This document shows, in pieces, positions 1 through 18,826 of a stretch of 64,000 nt of DNA. The position numbers were made by a program, and so were the translations under genes. Under the pieces are notes generated by a model, which was not told the origin of the DNA, did no database searches, and saw only the letters and a program-made list of their open reading frames with translations. The stretch comes from Ciona savignyi (Eukaryota > Chordata > Ascidiacea > Phlebobranchia > Cionidae): positions 1,310,723 through 1,374,722 of the forward strand of contig CH003228.1 in assembly GCA_000149265.1 (NCBI GenBank), in the 5' to 3' direction. How positions within the stretch are numbered: position 1 is the stretch's first letter; each line of letters opens with the position of its first letter.

Positions 1-876
1 TAGAAGTAGTACATGCTTATACATTTTAAATAAAAAATACTTCTGTTGCTTTTATTTCTTACGTAGAAGGACCATAATAATTATGCGATTATGCACACCC
101 TTTACAAGGGGTTTATTAGTTTTACTCATTTTTATGTTTTTCTGCAGAATGTCTGGTTAATTTACAGAAACCTTGATCTATTTAAATCAGTGAAACGTCT
201 ACATTAAGGCCTCATAACAGCACAATGAGAATTTTCTAGTTTTACTTAGAAAAAATGTTTCTACTGTGTTTCATGGAAAAGTTCTCCTTTATTTATGCCT
301 ATGATTTTAGTCCAGCATGAAATCATTGTTTTTCTTCATTCATATATTAGAAAGTAATTCTAATTCTTAACTGATTAATCTTAACAGTCCATTAAATTTC
401 AAATGGATTAGTGGGAAACACGTCTTTGTAAACTTTTTATTTTCAACAATTTTTAAGTTTCTAGCTAGATATTTTAATATTCAAAACTAAATATTTAGTC
501 ATGACATATTTTATAATATATTTATATAAACATGTATAAACAATACAAAGTTTCTTAGCACTACAAAATATATTGCGTTGTAAAATTAAACAGTGTGTTA
601 AATGCATGGATGTCATTCCAATCAGTTGTGGTTAGTTTTACTCCCAATGTAGTCAACACACTGCTTGTCATTAAAAATTGTCCCATGCGAACTTAATCAT
701 GTAAAACCACAACAATTTCTCATCATCATCCTGACAAGATAACTAGACGATGTTGGTTTATTTTTCTTAGAAATGTTAAACCAAAGCAATTATTGCCCAG
801 TTATAAATAATGTAATTGATAACAATATGTCATAATTAGAAGGCATAGCTAACTTGTTTGATTTTATATTATTTAT

Positions 877-896
877 ATATATATATATATATATAT
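877..896. repeat. AT dinucleotide microsatellite
   Basis: An uninterrupted (TA)n run of about 20 bases lies within the intron or upstream flank of the sideroflexin exons. Confidence 0.8.
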
Positions 897-1016
897 GGAA
901 TATTTAAATATGATATTATTAATTTTTTATTTCCCATTGTTTCAATCATTTAACTTGTTTAATGCAATAAAGAAACCAACATGGAAAATAATCTAATCAA
1001 CTGGAAACTTTTGCAG

Positions 1017-1509
1017 CTTATTATTCATGGTCCCATTGGGTTGTGCGGTCTTTCCTCAAAGAGCGTGAGTTTCTTATAATCGAATTTAATCTAAATGTAG
1101 GGAATTATTATTTCCTGTATGTGACTAACGACAGTTGTTATTGAGAGGTAACATCTGATTTCCTTTCATCGAAAGTTGGGTTGCTCTAGGCCTTAAGCTA
1201 TTATATCATGTCTTGCTTTAAAAAAAAACATGGTCTTAGGGAATATAAAACCTGTTTGCCAATGCTCTTTTTTATAGTCAGTGCAGCCAAAATATCATGA
1301 AGTAATATCAGTAACATTATCTCCATTGGCGTTTTTACCAACATTTTATGAATTGTGTAAAGCATTTCTTGTTTAAAAGATTACCTTTGAAAACTACTCT
1401 TGTTTACAGGTCCATGGCAGTTCAGGATTTAGAAGCTGATGTCCGTATGTCAATTAACAAGGAGCACGGTGGTTCAATTCAAACTGTCTATTTTAATAAG
1501 GGTTTATAA
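1017..1509 (+). CDS. sfxn: Sideroflexin, C-terminal two exons (5' part outside or not found)
   Basis: Two exons, 1017-1064 and 1410-1509, join in phase 2 across a GTGAGT...ACAG intron. They encode a 48-residue C-terminus with the hydrophobic segment LLFMVPLGCAVFPQR, then SMAVQDLEADV, ending VYFNKGL and stop TAA at 1507-1509. This matches the sideroflexin tail (SFXN1/3: ATPLCCALFPQKSSM ... VYFNKGL). Sideroflexins are multi-pass inner mitochondrial membrane proteins; SFXN1 and SFXN3 import serine for one-carbon metabolism. The final membrane segment and the invariant NKGL end are visible. The first exon needs two bases from an upstream exon, which I could not find in bases 1-1016, so the gene probably starts outside the window. 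The paralogue (1, 2 or 3) cannot be decided from this tail. It is convergent with BNIP3. Confidence 0.88.
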
Positions 1510-2978
1510 TAGAAAGGAATTTATGTGCAATTTTAATGTTTTAATTATCAATTTAATCACTAGGGTAAGTACATTCGAAGGTGCCTTAAAATCTTGTATC
1601 AAAATAGGGTATTATTTTATTGCACTATGTTACTTAAAATGTGTATACTGAATTATAGGTGAAAGCTATAATCATGTGCTTTTTATTTCTCAATATTGGG
1701 TTTTTATTGTAAACCTGTTATGATGCTTTAATTAAATCCATTTTATTCTTTTAATTCCGTGCAATGCAATGTTTGCTGCTAATAAAATCACTTAAATGTT
1801 CATTCCTTTTGCCTATCCCTTAAAAAATACTAATAGCTCCAGGAAACTACAGATAGGCGACCACAAATTTGGTTCATGGGGCTATATCAATAATACATCG
1901 TGAACGAACAGTTATTTCTATATTTGTGATTGAAATAAACACCCAACCCTATTTGGTTGACATGACATTCTGAGAAGCAGATGAATGACAACATAACATT
2001 CCATGTATTTCACCGAGGCACATCATGTATACGAAGGGTAAAGTTTTGTATTGTACAAAAGGTTTTCCTTATATATTATATAATCATTGTTACTCCATAC
2101 ACCTATCCGACATATTGACCAGAACATTAAAGAAAAGAGTAAAACTGTAGGAAAAATAAATGTATGGAAATAAAATACTGAATAAAATAAAGTATATTTC
2201 ATGGTTTAAATAATATTGAAATAAAGTAAAACAAGAGTACAACACAGGATGGTAATTAAAAGGCTACAACTTATAAAACACGGAAATAAAATTTAAAGTC
2301 CGATAAAATGCATCATGTCAAAAGCTTTACTCTTATATTTTATTAGGTATTTTGTACATTTAATGTCTTGTGGGTGATTAGGATTCTTCCAATTTATTAA
2401 ATAAAATCACCATACTTATTAAATAGTCATATTGACAATCCCCTCATGTATAATATGTTGGCAGTGAAAGTACCTCATATAACGAATATCAACCAACTGC
2501 ATTTCACTATTGTTGAGGAAGTGATTTTGAAAGTTGCTAAACACAATAATTTTGCAAAAATTAATGATTTTCTTGTAGACTAGTACTATGTGAAGTGTGC
2601 GTACTTTCTGATTATATATATACAGTATGTACATCCATTACTGATAACAATTTAACATTATGATAAACATTACTTGTATTGAAATTATAATCTTATGTGT
2701 TCCGTGCAGATTCAGTTGCCAATCTTTTTCCAATGTAGACCCTGCATAGAAAATATGTTTATTTCAACATTGCTTTTTTTAGATATTTAATTCGTGTGGG
2801 TTATAAATGGCAGATTCAACTAATGGTAGACTGACTTGTGGTTGGCCATAACCAATAATATGTTCGTAGGTTTGAGCAATATCTCTATGTGGTGTCTTTT
2901 CTAGATATTTATTCTAAAAAACCAGATTTACTGTTTCCACATTCATTTATGTGTACCATGCATGATTGCAGAGCCTTT
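1510..2978. other. Convergent intergenic stretch, sideroflexin to BNIP3
   Basis: Very AT-rich, with no supported exon on either strand. It should hold the 3' UTRs of both neighbours: AATAAA-like words occur on both strands (for example near 1780 and 2180-2200). Nothing else seen. Confidence 0.5.
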
Positions 2979-5900
2979 TTATATGGACCGCCTGACAAAA
3001 CTATCAAAAATCAAAGCAACCGCTCAAAGTATCGAAGGAAAACTTTTTTAATAGTAAACATGAAAACCTATGCAGAAGGTGAACTAAAGGTTTTTATGGT
3101 TCACTGTTTTTGATACTTGTTAGGTAAGCTGCCATTCTTGTACTGTTTCATATACGTATTAATTTTTGTTTTTTTAGATTCCCCAATCTTAAAAATAAAC
3201 ACATTACATACATTGCATTTTAGGTTATATTACCACCTGTACAATAAAATAACTTACCCAATTCCCAACGTTATGATGTTGGTTAAGATAATGGAAGGGA
3301 TAAAAACTTGTATAAACTCCCACGAGAATATGTCATGTTTCATTGCAGCTGAATTACGCATGCTTAATGGGGTTCCTTTTTTCTTTGGATGCTTGAACTG
3401 GAAGCCACTGCATTGAAACACAGGTGATACATTATTATGTATTAGTTTAGTTCGATATAGTATAATAAATCATGGTACTTATTTACCATATAAAACAATT
3501 GCAAGCATTCTAAACACATTAGCAAGCCTTGTATGTGGACAATAATTTAAACTAGAGAGTGTCAGACCCATTTTAAACATCCATAGTTGTAAAAACCATT
3601 TTATATGCTTTTCGTGACTTGCTGTGGGTGAGTGTGACATTTTAAACAGAGAAATGATTGAACTATTACTCTGGCCATATTATTTCTTAAAGAGAGTTTT
3701 AAATCTTATGGTGGTCGTTAATTTTTTGAGTTTGTCTTTATTAGCATCTGACGATTGATGTGAACTTGCTGACCGATTTTTTATCCTGTAGTTGTTCGTA
3801 GATAAACATTACACTTTAAAAATTGTTTCAATGTCATAACAATATTTTGGGTTTAAAAATATAGATTATTACACATTGATACTAAATAATAATAATATGC
3901 CCGGGGTAATGGTACAGCAATCTATAGCAAATGTATAATTTACTATATTAGGCCTATAGTGCCATAAAATACATACGTAGGAGGTGCATTGGTTGGTTTG
4001 CTAGACCAGTCCCATACCCAGTCCTGATTGGTTGGGCTTGGAAGTTGCCTTGTTGTGTCTTCTGACTGCAATCGCAATCGCAAATGTGAAAAACATAAAA
4101 GCTACATACTGATATATTAAAATACACGAACACTATTCATTCAAAGATTGACGTGATGTATGAAAAATTATTACAGTAATTCTTTTCGGGCAAATGTATA
4201 TCAATTCTTTTAAAACCGGTGTATTAAGTGTTATTGCATTTAGCTTATATTGGGTTTACCAACACAAAACTGCATTTCAATAACAACATTTGTTAGGCCT
4301 ATTGGTCTAGTGGTAAGTGCGTTGCCTTTCAATTGTATGGTTGCAGGTGCGAAACTGGTCGCTAGCTAGTCGGTTGTGTCCTTGGGCAAGGCACTTTACA
4401 GACATTGCCTGAACCCAGCTGCTTAATGGGTTCTACCAAATTGAAGGAACGTGTCTATCATATACAACACACTGCAATAGCTCTGGTAACCCGACGATGG
4501 GCGCGAGGTGATCTGTTGATTGCCGTGTTTTAACCCCCTTGGTTTTCCCATTCACGGGGATAAACATGAATATCCTATCCTAACAGTATCTAGTTTGCTA
4601 GCTAAGAATGTTATTAGCTCTGGTTGCTCAACATTAAACATCTTCAACACAATGAATTGTTCAATATACCTGAATCTGTGTATAAGCTTGGTATTTTGGT
4701 GAGTTGGTACCACTAACACATGGAGAAATTCCTGTGCTTCCAGCTAGACTTTGTGGCCGTGGTGGACTATAAACATATAATAATTATTAAATTAAACAGG
4801 ATTTTGATACAAACAAAAAGCATTGTTATGCATTGTTAACATTCTTTGTACTAGACCCTCTTATGTGTGGATAGGGTGAATTAATTGAAAATTGCTGCCA
4901 AGCATAAAAAAGATCATAAAATTTTCTGCCCAGGACATTATGTTCATCCGTGTAAATTAACAGTAATTCCTATGTCATAAAATCCGATCCAGTGTGTTTG
5001 GCTGATATCATGTAACAGCATTTAAATTAGTTTTGTTTATTAATTAAACGAACAAATACATTGCCAAACCAAAGGTAATGTCAGTGAGCTACATCTTTTT
5101 ATATTTCACATAATTTATAGCCCACTACATTAAACCCCAATGCTCGGTACATTTTTGAATTGCAATTTTAATATCAAGACTGTAACAAATTTTTCTAACT
5201 TGTTTTTTTTCACAAGATTTTTAGATTTAAATTTTTTTTAAATGCAAGGATTAATTAAGTATTTTAGCTCGTTTTTGGAGATGTCTACCCAGAGTTGTTA
5301 GTACAAAACTGACTCTAAACAAATTTCAGGAAATCCCAGCTTAAAACAAAATGTTATAATATACACTGCACCAACTCCTTCAGTATTCACTGCCATAACC
5401 CGTTTCTCCTTAAGCATTCAACCAAACGCATTTCTCATGGCATTTTACAAATAGGTGTTAAATACGAAAGTTAAAAAAAATGTCCCCTATACCGACCAAA
5501 GTCAAGTGAGTAGGCTAGTAAAGTATGTGAGTAGCGCGAATTGAGAAGTAGCCACTTATTAAACTAGCGTACTTTTCAGAAACATTTAGTGAAATAACCT
5601 AAATAATAATTTAATTTAGTAAAATTAATAATTTTTCAGTTAAATATTTCTAGAATTTGTTTGTGCTAAAGTTCACAGCACCCCGGGTGAGCCAAGGAAT
5701 CGCTATTAAATAGACATTCGGGCCACCGAAAAAATTTTTGGAAATCCCTGCTCTAAAGTTTTAACAATTCGTATAAATAAATTTAATGCAATTGTAAAAT
5801 GTAAATTTCAATGCAATTCTGGCCAAAACTGAGAATGTAGTAGCATCATCGTAAGCATGCAATATGAATTTACACACTTTTATTACCAAATAGAAATAGT

Positions 5901-6603
5901 AATTTGCAGCATTGTATGCTTATCAAAATTGCATGAGTTTATACCCTGTATATTAAATATAATTTTTAAATAAACATAAAAATAAGTCAAAAATGCGTAT
6001 CACAGGCCTTGTAATATTTTTTCCTGTAACAATAACCCAGTATTTCATAGTTAAATGTACATCTCAACAACAGTGAACATAATAAAATGGGCACTCCTTC
6101 TCATAAGAGCTGGTAATGACTACCGGTACTAACCTTGATCACAAAACCGATCATGATAACTTTGGAATCAAATGTTTTATACTATATCATGAAGTCAAAT
6201 ATTACCTGTTAAAAGTGGAATTAATCACGGATGAAGGATTGGATGTGGATGGCGTTGAACCTTCTCTCTGTGCTTCTCGTAACAACCGCTCCATTTCACT
6301 ATTTTGTGTATAATTTAGCACTTTTACAGAGTCTAAATTGTTGCAATCAATGTCCACCCAAGAATCTGTAAATACTTAGATTAATGTGACTAGTAAACAT
6401 TTAACACTGATCCTATCTCTATTATCAGTTTAACAATGCAGGTAAAAAGTAAGTCACATTAAGCACTAACAAGGTACCGGGAATGTAAATGATTATAATA
6501 AACATATAGGGTACGGTAGATTATAAAATACATAAACAAATATACCTCCAAGTTGCTCTTCATTCAATTTAAGTCTACATGAACTCTTCAAAAATTCAGA
6601 CAT
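2979..6603 (-). CDS. BNIP3: BNIP3/NIX-family mitophagy receptor, six exons
   Basis: CDS complement(2979-3000, 3258-3407, 3977-4065, 4670-4766, 6206-6365, 6546-6603), 576 nt, 191 aa. All splice phases close and all introns are GT-AG. The protein contains an LC3-interacting motif near residues 21-25 (DSWVDI, compare SWVEL in BNIP3), then SEMERLLREAQREG (compare DMEKILLDAQHESG), SPPRPQS, the diagnostic DWVWDWSSKP, then FKHPKKKGTPLSMRNSAAMK and the C-terminal transmembrane segment EFIQVFIPSIILTNIITLGIG. BNIP3/NIX is anchored by its tail in the outer mitochondrial membrane and recruits ATG8 proteins during hypoxia-induced mitophagy. The tail is short: it ends FVRRSI straight after the membrane helix, and the His and distal Gly of the vertebrate dimerisation motif are replaced. 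An upstream in-frame extension of the first exon to 6666 is open, but the ATG at 6603 gives a family-like N-terminus. Convergent with sideroflexin. Confidence 0.93.
4292..4580 (+). repeat. tRNA-derived SINE-like repeat, copy A (BNIP3 intron)
   Basis: The head resembles a tRNA A box (TTGGTCTAGTGG). A conserved core follows (TCCTTGGGCAAGGCACTTTA, CCTGAACCCAGC, GCAATAGCTCTGGTAACCCG, GGGCGCGAGGT), then a tail ending TATCCTATCC. The same architecture recurs at 19936-20225 on this strand, and at 36427-36720 and 61013-61215 on the opposite strand. It lies antisense within a BNIP3 intron. Confidence 0.8.
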
Positions 6604-9600
6604 TTTTTTTAAATTGTCACATAAAAAGTAGAACTTTTCAAATCTAAATCTTATCAAATCGTACACCTGTTTATTGAAAAAACATTTTGTTGTTTTAATA
6701 TGTTAACTAAAAAATTAAAAACTGAAAAATAAACTTATAGCTAGACAACTACAACTAATACAAAGGTTATTTGAAGCAAGGGCGGGCATTAAAATTTACG
6801 TTTTTAAATGGGGCTACTGAAATAACATAGCGTAGTAAACATTATTATCTAGTCATAAATATATATACACCTTTACAAAAAAAACAGGCGTGTTTTAAAC
6901 ACTGCTTTAGAGCGTCGTTTAAGCGTTTCTTATATTCGCTTTTGTTGACTAGTAAGCGAGGTCTCCGCAGCATTGTTTTCCGTGTTTGGTTGGCTTTATT
7001 GGTCACGTGATGTAAACACGGTTACTTCAGGTCACAGACAAAAGGTGACTACCGGACGGCGACGTTTTGGCAAAGATAAAATATGTAGGGAGCAACCCAA
7101 CCAAGTTAAAAAAACATGTAAATCGCTATTTTTTTATTACCATTTTTATTTTGCATGTTTCTTCGGTGGATAACACAAAATATACTAAATAATTATCGAT
7201 TAATAGTCGAATACATAACATGTATTTGAAAGAGTCGACGGTGGCGTAGCCTATGGATATAGGCTAGAACTGTCGGAAAGCAGTGTACGTAGAGCACACA
7301 ATCAAAGGATCACGTAGCCAACATCTGTTTAAGAATGGCGGCCCGGTGGGACGGGTGAGCGGAAATCATTTCAGTAAATCTCGCAGAACTGGCGTGACCG
7401 ATTTCTAAATAAAATACGGTCTTTGTGGTGAGCGCATCAGAAACTTGACAGGAAAAAAAGAAATAAATAAAAGGCCGATGAGGTTAATATTTAGACAGTG
7501 GGTTTTCTATTATTAGCCCATGGTGGTTCGATTTTGTAATTTTGTTTAGCAAGCTGCTTCACAATCTCACACAATATTACAGTCTCACTGGTTGGCATGA
7601 TATAATTTGAAACATTTTGGAAAACTCTCCAATGAGGATACACATCTATATTAATATAATACACAAATTTTTGTATTGTTTTGGTTGGTAATAATCATGC
7701 TACAAGAGACAAATAATTCGTACTTCTAATAGTTGTCGTTGTACAATTTGCTAACAATATTTGTGTCATCCTGCCCATGTTCAGTGTAAAAACAAGCCAG
7801 ACGAGACCACACTGTCATAAAGTTTGCGTGCTGATTATGCTATTCTCTTTTATTAACCGCAAGCTAGTCAGTACGATGGATTTGTAAATAACAAAACATT
7901 GCATTGTAGACAAAGGGATGCTAGAAAGTGGGATACCCTTATTTAGCAGTTTATTACGTAATGCACGTTAACATGTTTTTCCATATATTATGTTTTGCAT
8001 AGACCTCCACTTTTATTGATCAGTGACTATCGTTTTGTGATTTTGGCATTTTCGTTGCATATGTATAGGTATAATGTGACGTATTTTCGAGGTCACGTAT
8101 GAGCAACTGTTCATTCTCATTTGCCACTTTATCGAGTTTTTTTAGATTTGGATGGGCGGTGCATAAAAAGTGACTATATGATCGTTAATAATAAAACTGG
8201 TAGGTAAAGATAACAAACATACACTTTGCAGTTTAAAAGCACATTGTTATTATGATGGATATTAAAATATTCCAATGCTGATGTGATGTTACTTAAAACT
8301 TATTCGGAGAATAATAGGATATTCTTCATGGTTATCCCTGTGAAAGGGCAATTACCTTGCGCCCCCTTCTTAATGGAGAAATTGCAGTGGGATGTGTATG
8401 ATTTAGACTTTTCCTTAATTAGATTAAACACATTAATCCACTGGGTTAAGGCGATGTTTCCTACGTGCCTTGCCTAAGAACATAACAGAGTAGCTGGCGA
8501 ACAGTTTTAAATCTAATTTTTAATTTGAGGGCAAATAATAATTTATTAAGCTAATTGCTATGAGGACGAAGGTAGCGGTTCACATTGGTAATGTACAGCG
8601 CATGCCATTGTGTTGTCCATTTGTTGGTGAGTTCCAAAGGCCGACGCTTTCACCTTTCATCGGTTGGTTTGATTCGCACAGTCATCAATATTGTGGCTTT
8701 GGTCGGATGGGATTTCGAATATCCGGGAAACCAACTACCTTTGTAGCCCTGCTGTCCAGTGTTTAAGGTCATTAAGCGATTCTGGTGAAATAGAAAAATA
8801 TATTTCTTCAGTTGTGTTAATTAAATTTAAACGCTGGTTATTGAAACATGTGCGGCCGAGCGGTTAGCTCCACCGAAAAATATATATCACCTCGAAAACC
8901 TTAATACTTGGTTAGTACCTGACGAACGTAAGGTAATTAATAAACTATATGTTCACCTAAGATTAACGCTTTAAACACTTGTAAATCATGATAACAGTTA
9001 TATATAAAATCTACTATATTAGAATATATACACTAGGTTACAATAAAATACAATTATGTTAAAATAAACCGTTGGGTTGTAGTTCTAGTCAAACTTGAGC
9101 ATACACTTCATCAACCCTGACGTCATACATATGCTTATCCACAACGTCCACTAACCTTGCTTTGAAGTTTCGACACATGTCAGCTTTAGCTCGACTATGG
9201 CATATTTTTGCTTGGCTTTAAGTAATCTTTCTGTTTTGTACAACTTTAAAGTAAGTTTTTTATTTATTTTTTAAAATTAAACAGTTACAATCATAGACTT
9301 CTTTCTTTAAGGAGTCTATGGTTACAATATTTATCCTCCGAAGTTGGTATGACAAATTTGGGTACAACATAAAATTCGTCTATACAAATCCGTATTGTTA
9401 ACCCACTGGTACTATGCAACATTGGTACTATCCATTATGACATTATCAAAGAGCTTACTCGATTCCCGAAGAAAAATTAACTTGACCAAACTGTGTAAAA
9501 CGTCCAATCCACAAAGAGATTCTCTTTCCAGATGTTATCAACAGTTTCCTCCATTTGAAGTACAAAGCCATGTATAAGGATTTCTTTCATTCTCGCCTTG

Positions 9601-11195
9601 GCTGATATGTGTGAACCATAAATGATTTTTTGTCTCGAGCTGTCATGTCGACTAGAAACGGAACAGAATCCAAGCGCATCACGTAAGGGACAAATGTATT
9701 TTTCTTCGAAGAGTTCTGTCCGAGAGTGAGATCGAAACTTCCGTAGGCCTAATACATGCATTTAATAGAGTCACCATTTGGGAAAGTAGGTATGCAAATA
9801 CAGTATTAACAAAAAAAATAAAAAACGAAATTTCGACCTTACTTTTCTATGTTCAGTTACCAACCCTTGATTTGTTACGTCACAAAAACCATTTTAATAC
9901 AGACACCTGAATAGGCCTACAAGTCGATTGATTATTTGTATACACGACCGTTTTATTTCGGGCTGTTTTTTTAATATTTTTAACGGGTATTTATTGTTGT
10001 TTTTAAAGTCTTGCACTTACAACGGGCTCCTTCCTAAGTTTTTCTTTGGCAGCGTTCGGCTATTCGGCAGCACATACGTTGCAATTTCGGGGAAGTACGA
10101 TATTATTCACCAAAACGCAAAGGTGCAAAAGAGTGGCTTGCCTTTAAAACAAGGAATATCTTTAAAAAATAGTGGCCTTTCGTAAAATTCACTTTTTAGA
10201 GATTGCCTCTATCGAAACTCGATACTAAATTTCTTCTACCACCAAAGGTCACTGTAGTAAGTCATGCGTTCAATTAGGATGTCGCGCTCTAGCGTGTGTT
10301 TGTTTAAAAGTGTAACCGCTAACATACACAATGTTCATGTTTTATTCCAATGAAAACGCAGGAGTTTTCACACGTGCAGTCGTCAGATTACTTTTTGTCC
10401 ACCGTCGGGTAACTAAAGTTCAATTTGTTATTAAAACAATATGCATAAAGTCCAATTTCAATCAATCAATCCAACACATTTATACCTATTTGTTAACAAA
10501 ATGAATCACAGCAACAAAATAATAACAATACGAAACTAAATTTAACTGGAGTTTAACAAGGAGACACAAAGAAACCATTATGGAAACAGGTGCCACTTTA
10601 TGATAAATAAATAAAATATAAAAAAATAAATAAGCAAAAATTACAATAGCAGTGTCCCAGTGTGATAAACTGTGGCGCACAGTATAAAAGTTTGTGTTGA
10701 ATGTGAGACGGGAGAATAAAATCTGCCACAGTATCATTGTGTACTAATACCAGGTTTAACTGTTGAACATGCTTGACTTTATTTATTATCCTTCATTGGA
10801 TTAACTGTGGGCATGACTAATGCTGTGTTCTGTGTTTATTTTTATTATATATTTTTTATCCTGGCATACCATTCAATAATACCTCATTCTTTGTTTACAA
10901 TTCATTATCACTGTTATTGTGTGTAAATAAATTATTGCTGTTATTTTGTACATATAAATTGTTTTCTGTGTTCTGATTGCTTACATGAAAATATCCTTTA
11001 GCATCACCCTGGCCACCATCAATTATGTTTTTCTTCTTTATTATATTATTGTGACACTGTGTTTTTCTTTATTTCTTGTTAAATGGTGATTGTTTCTAAT
11101 ATAAAAGTATCCTGCTGACCAAATAAAATCTTCAGTATTGTTAGCATCACATCTTCATTGAACCAAAACCTTGTTTACATATTTTTTATACTTCA
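6604..11195. other. Gene-poor stretch between BNIP3 and RIOX1
   Basis: No supported multi-exon coding. The 6.9-7.4 kb part is less AT-rich and should contain the BNIP3 promoter. An ATGGCGGCC start followed by a GTGAGC donor at 7335-7354 (MAARWDG) may be a first exon on the + strand. It does not join in phase to the first RIOX1 exon I can see, so an intermediate exon would be needed. A degenerate reverse-strand SINE lies at about 8330-8475. 8560-8766 is open but resembles no protein. A short hairpin (CATAGACT ... GGAGTCTATG) lies at 9293-9322. Confidence 0.4.
8330..8475 (-). repeat. Degenerate SINE fragment
   Basis: The reverse complement keeps the core order of the 4292-4580 repeat: ACCCAGTGGATTAATGTG, GGGCGCAAGGTAATTG and GGGATAACCA. 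It is strongly diverged, with the tRNA-like head and tail lost. Confidence 0.5.
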
Positions 11196-16283
<5,088 letters not shown>

Positions 16284-17741
16284 ACTGTTTAATCATGTGT
16301 CAACTATAGTGCTTCTAGAAATAACGATTTTCATATTATTTAATTACTGAAATGACATTACCGCGAGATGGGTATTCGAGATGTATATGTATATTATTCA
16401 TATTAAATAAGTGGCTATAGGTAAACAAATTAGATCTAAAATACTGGATAATGGCGCAACTTGGATATTGCATCGTAGTTGCCGCGCTTAAATAATCGTG
16501 ATAATGATCAGGTTGCTTTTTCGTCTTAATTCAGTTGTAAGGTTGACTTTGCAATAAATTCATTTCTAATGTTGAATTTTCTATACAATTGAGTTGATGT
16601 ACTTATTTTGTTCCAGATCTTGAGTATTTTAATTTAAAGAGAAACTGATTTAAGTTCACGAAAAGAAATTGCACAAACCAACATTATACATGGCCCAGTG
16701 GTAGCTCACCGAATTCTGCAACTTAATGATCTAGCATTTGTAAATTACGGTCATTGCTTCAACCCAAACATAGTTCAGTTTGTACCGTACACCATCAATT
16801 GCAATAGCTTAGTCGACAGCAAACTGGTTTATTCCTATGTTACATGGTTATATATGCTATTTCTATTTTGTTAAATTCACGTTCAAGGATTTATTCACGA
16901 TTACCGGTTGGTAACTCTCCAGTTGGCGATTCCGTTGTGTTGTATGTCATTAAGTTTAGTACAACGCATTAGTCCTCTGCCTGGCCGAATAGATTGGTGT
17001 GCAATAATGTTTTACACCCACTTGTACAAACTAAAAAGTCACCAATATAGCTCTTTGGGTTAGTTTGCCGCTTTTAGTCCATATCCTTTGGCAAGACATC
17101 GTTGCCTGAACCAAGGAAGTTTTTTTCCACCAAGTTTAAGAAACTTTACAACACACAGCAATACCTCCGGTAACCCGACGATTACTCGTGTGAAAACGCC
17201 CCCTTACCCAATCGCGAGGTATTCTGATGATTGTTTTTTGTCCCGGGATAAACAAAAAAGTCGCAGTTGAAGTCATTGACAAAACAACGGTGGTAGAAAT
17301 GACATCTATCGAAAATATTCTACAAAGCATGGCCACTAAAAATGAACAGCATTATTTAAAACCTTTTTTTATTGTCTCTTGTCTAATGAAGTAAAAAATT
17401 AAGATATTTTTGACACCATGATAAAAGACGGAAAACCTCATGTATATTTAAAGTCACAATCGAACAACGAACACAGTTAAAACAAATCGGGAACAAAAGG
17501 GAGAACCATTACGATATGTGGCCATAAATAAACTCTAAGCGGCAATGTTTTTTTTTCCAAACTTGGAAATGACAAATCACGATGTATGTAAATCACGATG
17601 TATGTAAAGAGAAGCAATGCCATTTAACCGATTTTCGCCCAATGTGAAACGCTAGTAAGTTTTAATTAATTTTAAACTGCTAAACGACCGTTTACTGGTA
17701 GCAGTTTTCATCAAAATCCCGTTTAACTTTAAACTATCGAT
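16284..17741. repeat. Intergenic stretch with degenerate SINE fragments
   Basis: Pieces of the tRNA-like SINE are recognisable: TGGCCCAGTGGTAGCTC near 16691, then TTTGGCAAGACA, TTGCCTGAACC, CAATACCTCCGGTAACCCGA and CAATCGCGAGGTA between about 17085 and 17230. Insertions have split the unit. No coding seen. Confidence 0.55.
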
Positions 17742-18180
17742 TCACGCAAAATTTTGAAAGAGAGTGCAATGATGGGGCTTATATGACAGTTTGTATAAAT
17801 TAAATCGCTGACGCATCAGTGAAATAAGGGCACTTTGGTTCGATATATTGCTGTAGGCTCGCCATTCTTTTACTGGATTAAACAAAGCAAACCTCTGTAG
17901 CTGAATGACTGCCACTGCTGAGCTGATGGATGAAAGTGTCCCTGCATGTGTCAGCCACAGCTTCTCGCTATGGGTAGCGTAGTAAATGTCAGTGGCATGT
18001 GGGCCCCAATTACTTACATGATTCTGCACACCATTGTATTGCCCTGACATCGCTGAAGCACCATCATATAAACATACCACCATTGAAGAAGTATCGACCC
18101 CGAAGGTTGATTGAATGTCCAGCATCTCTTTCGCTAAACCTATTACAGTGAGATCAGAAGCAAAACATAGAATCTTTCGT
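17742..18180 (-). pseudogene. hAT-type transposase remnant (DUF4371-like)
   Basis: A 127-codon open stretch (17742-18125, extendable in frame to about 18180) reads KEMLDIQSTFGVDTSSMVV, then CLYDGASAMSGQYNGVQ, then a degraded Y-ATHSEKLWLTHAG. The YDGASAMSG...GVQ block followed by the equivalent of H(C/A)xAHxLNL is the hallmark of DUF4371/ZMYM-like hAT transposases. The rest of the catalytic domain and the dimerisation region are absent, so this is a dead fragment. No terminal repeats were found around it. Confidence 0.75.
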
Positions 18181-18826
18181 ATATGCGGAAATCATGTACA
18201 TAAGTGACGCGTACGCTTAGTTTATCTCGTTTTAAAAAAATAAATACCACCCGCCCTTGTTAAACAATATAAACGCTAGATATCTATGTGTTCAATCGAG
18301 CATGACCACACTATATTACATAAATTAACAGAGAGGTCGTTCACTTATTTATCTGGGGAGTTCATTTATTTATGTTGAAGATACAAATATCTACGAAAAA
18401 TTGGTAAGTATAGTTAAGATTGCAAAAAAGACCACATTCCGAATTCTGTACTAAATTAAGGAGGCTTGCACATAGTAATATCCTTATCTAGATCTAAGTA
18501 TCCAAAAGAATGAGGAAAAACATTTTTCTTTTTAATTTGATTAAACAAATAATATTGCAGGTTCCTTTTTCTATCTTTGATATAAAATTTTATACGTTAA
18601 ACTGATTGTTACTTTACGAGCACGAGGTTAATAATTACAAATTTTTTTTATTCGAATTAAATTGTGGAATGTACATTCCTACTTGCACAAAATGTGGCCT
18701 ATAAAATGAACAAATTGTGAATACCATATTAAAATTGTGAAATGATTTTCGCTGAATACTGCATTAATAATAGGTAGAAATTAACTGTTTAATTGTATTC
18801 AACCTTAACAATTTTTAAATTTGTCT

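Noticed and set aside
2889-3416. Two open frames on the + strand (74 and 99 codons)
   Set aside because: They are antisense shadows of the BNIP3 terminal exons at 2979-3000 and 3258-3407, which are supported by family match and phase.
8846-8875. tRNA-Leu/Ser-like head (GTGCGGCCGAGCGGTTAGCTCC)
   Set aside because: Only the 5' quarter is recognisable; no anticodon arm, T arm or acceptor pairing follows.
9477-9761. 94-codon open frame on the reverse strand
   Set aside because: No family resemblance, no splice context and no neighbours of the same frame; consistent with chance.
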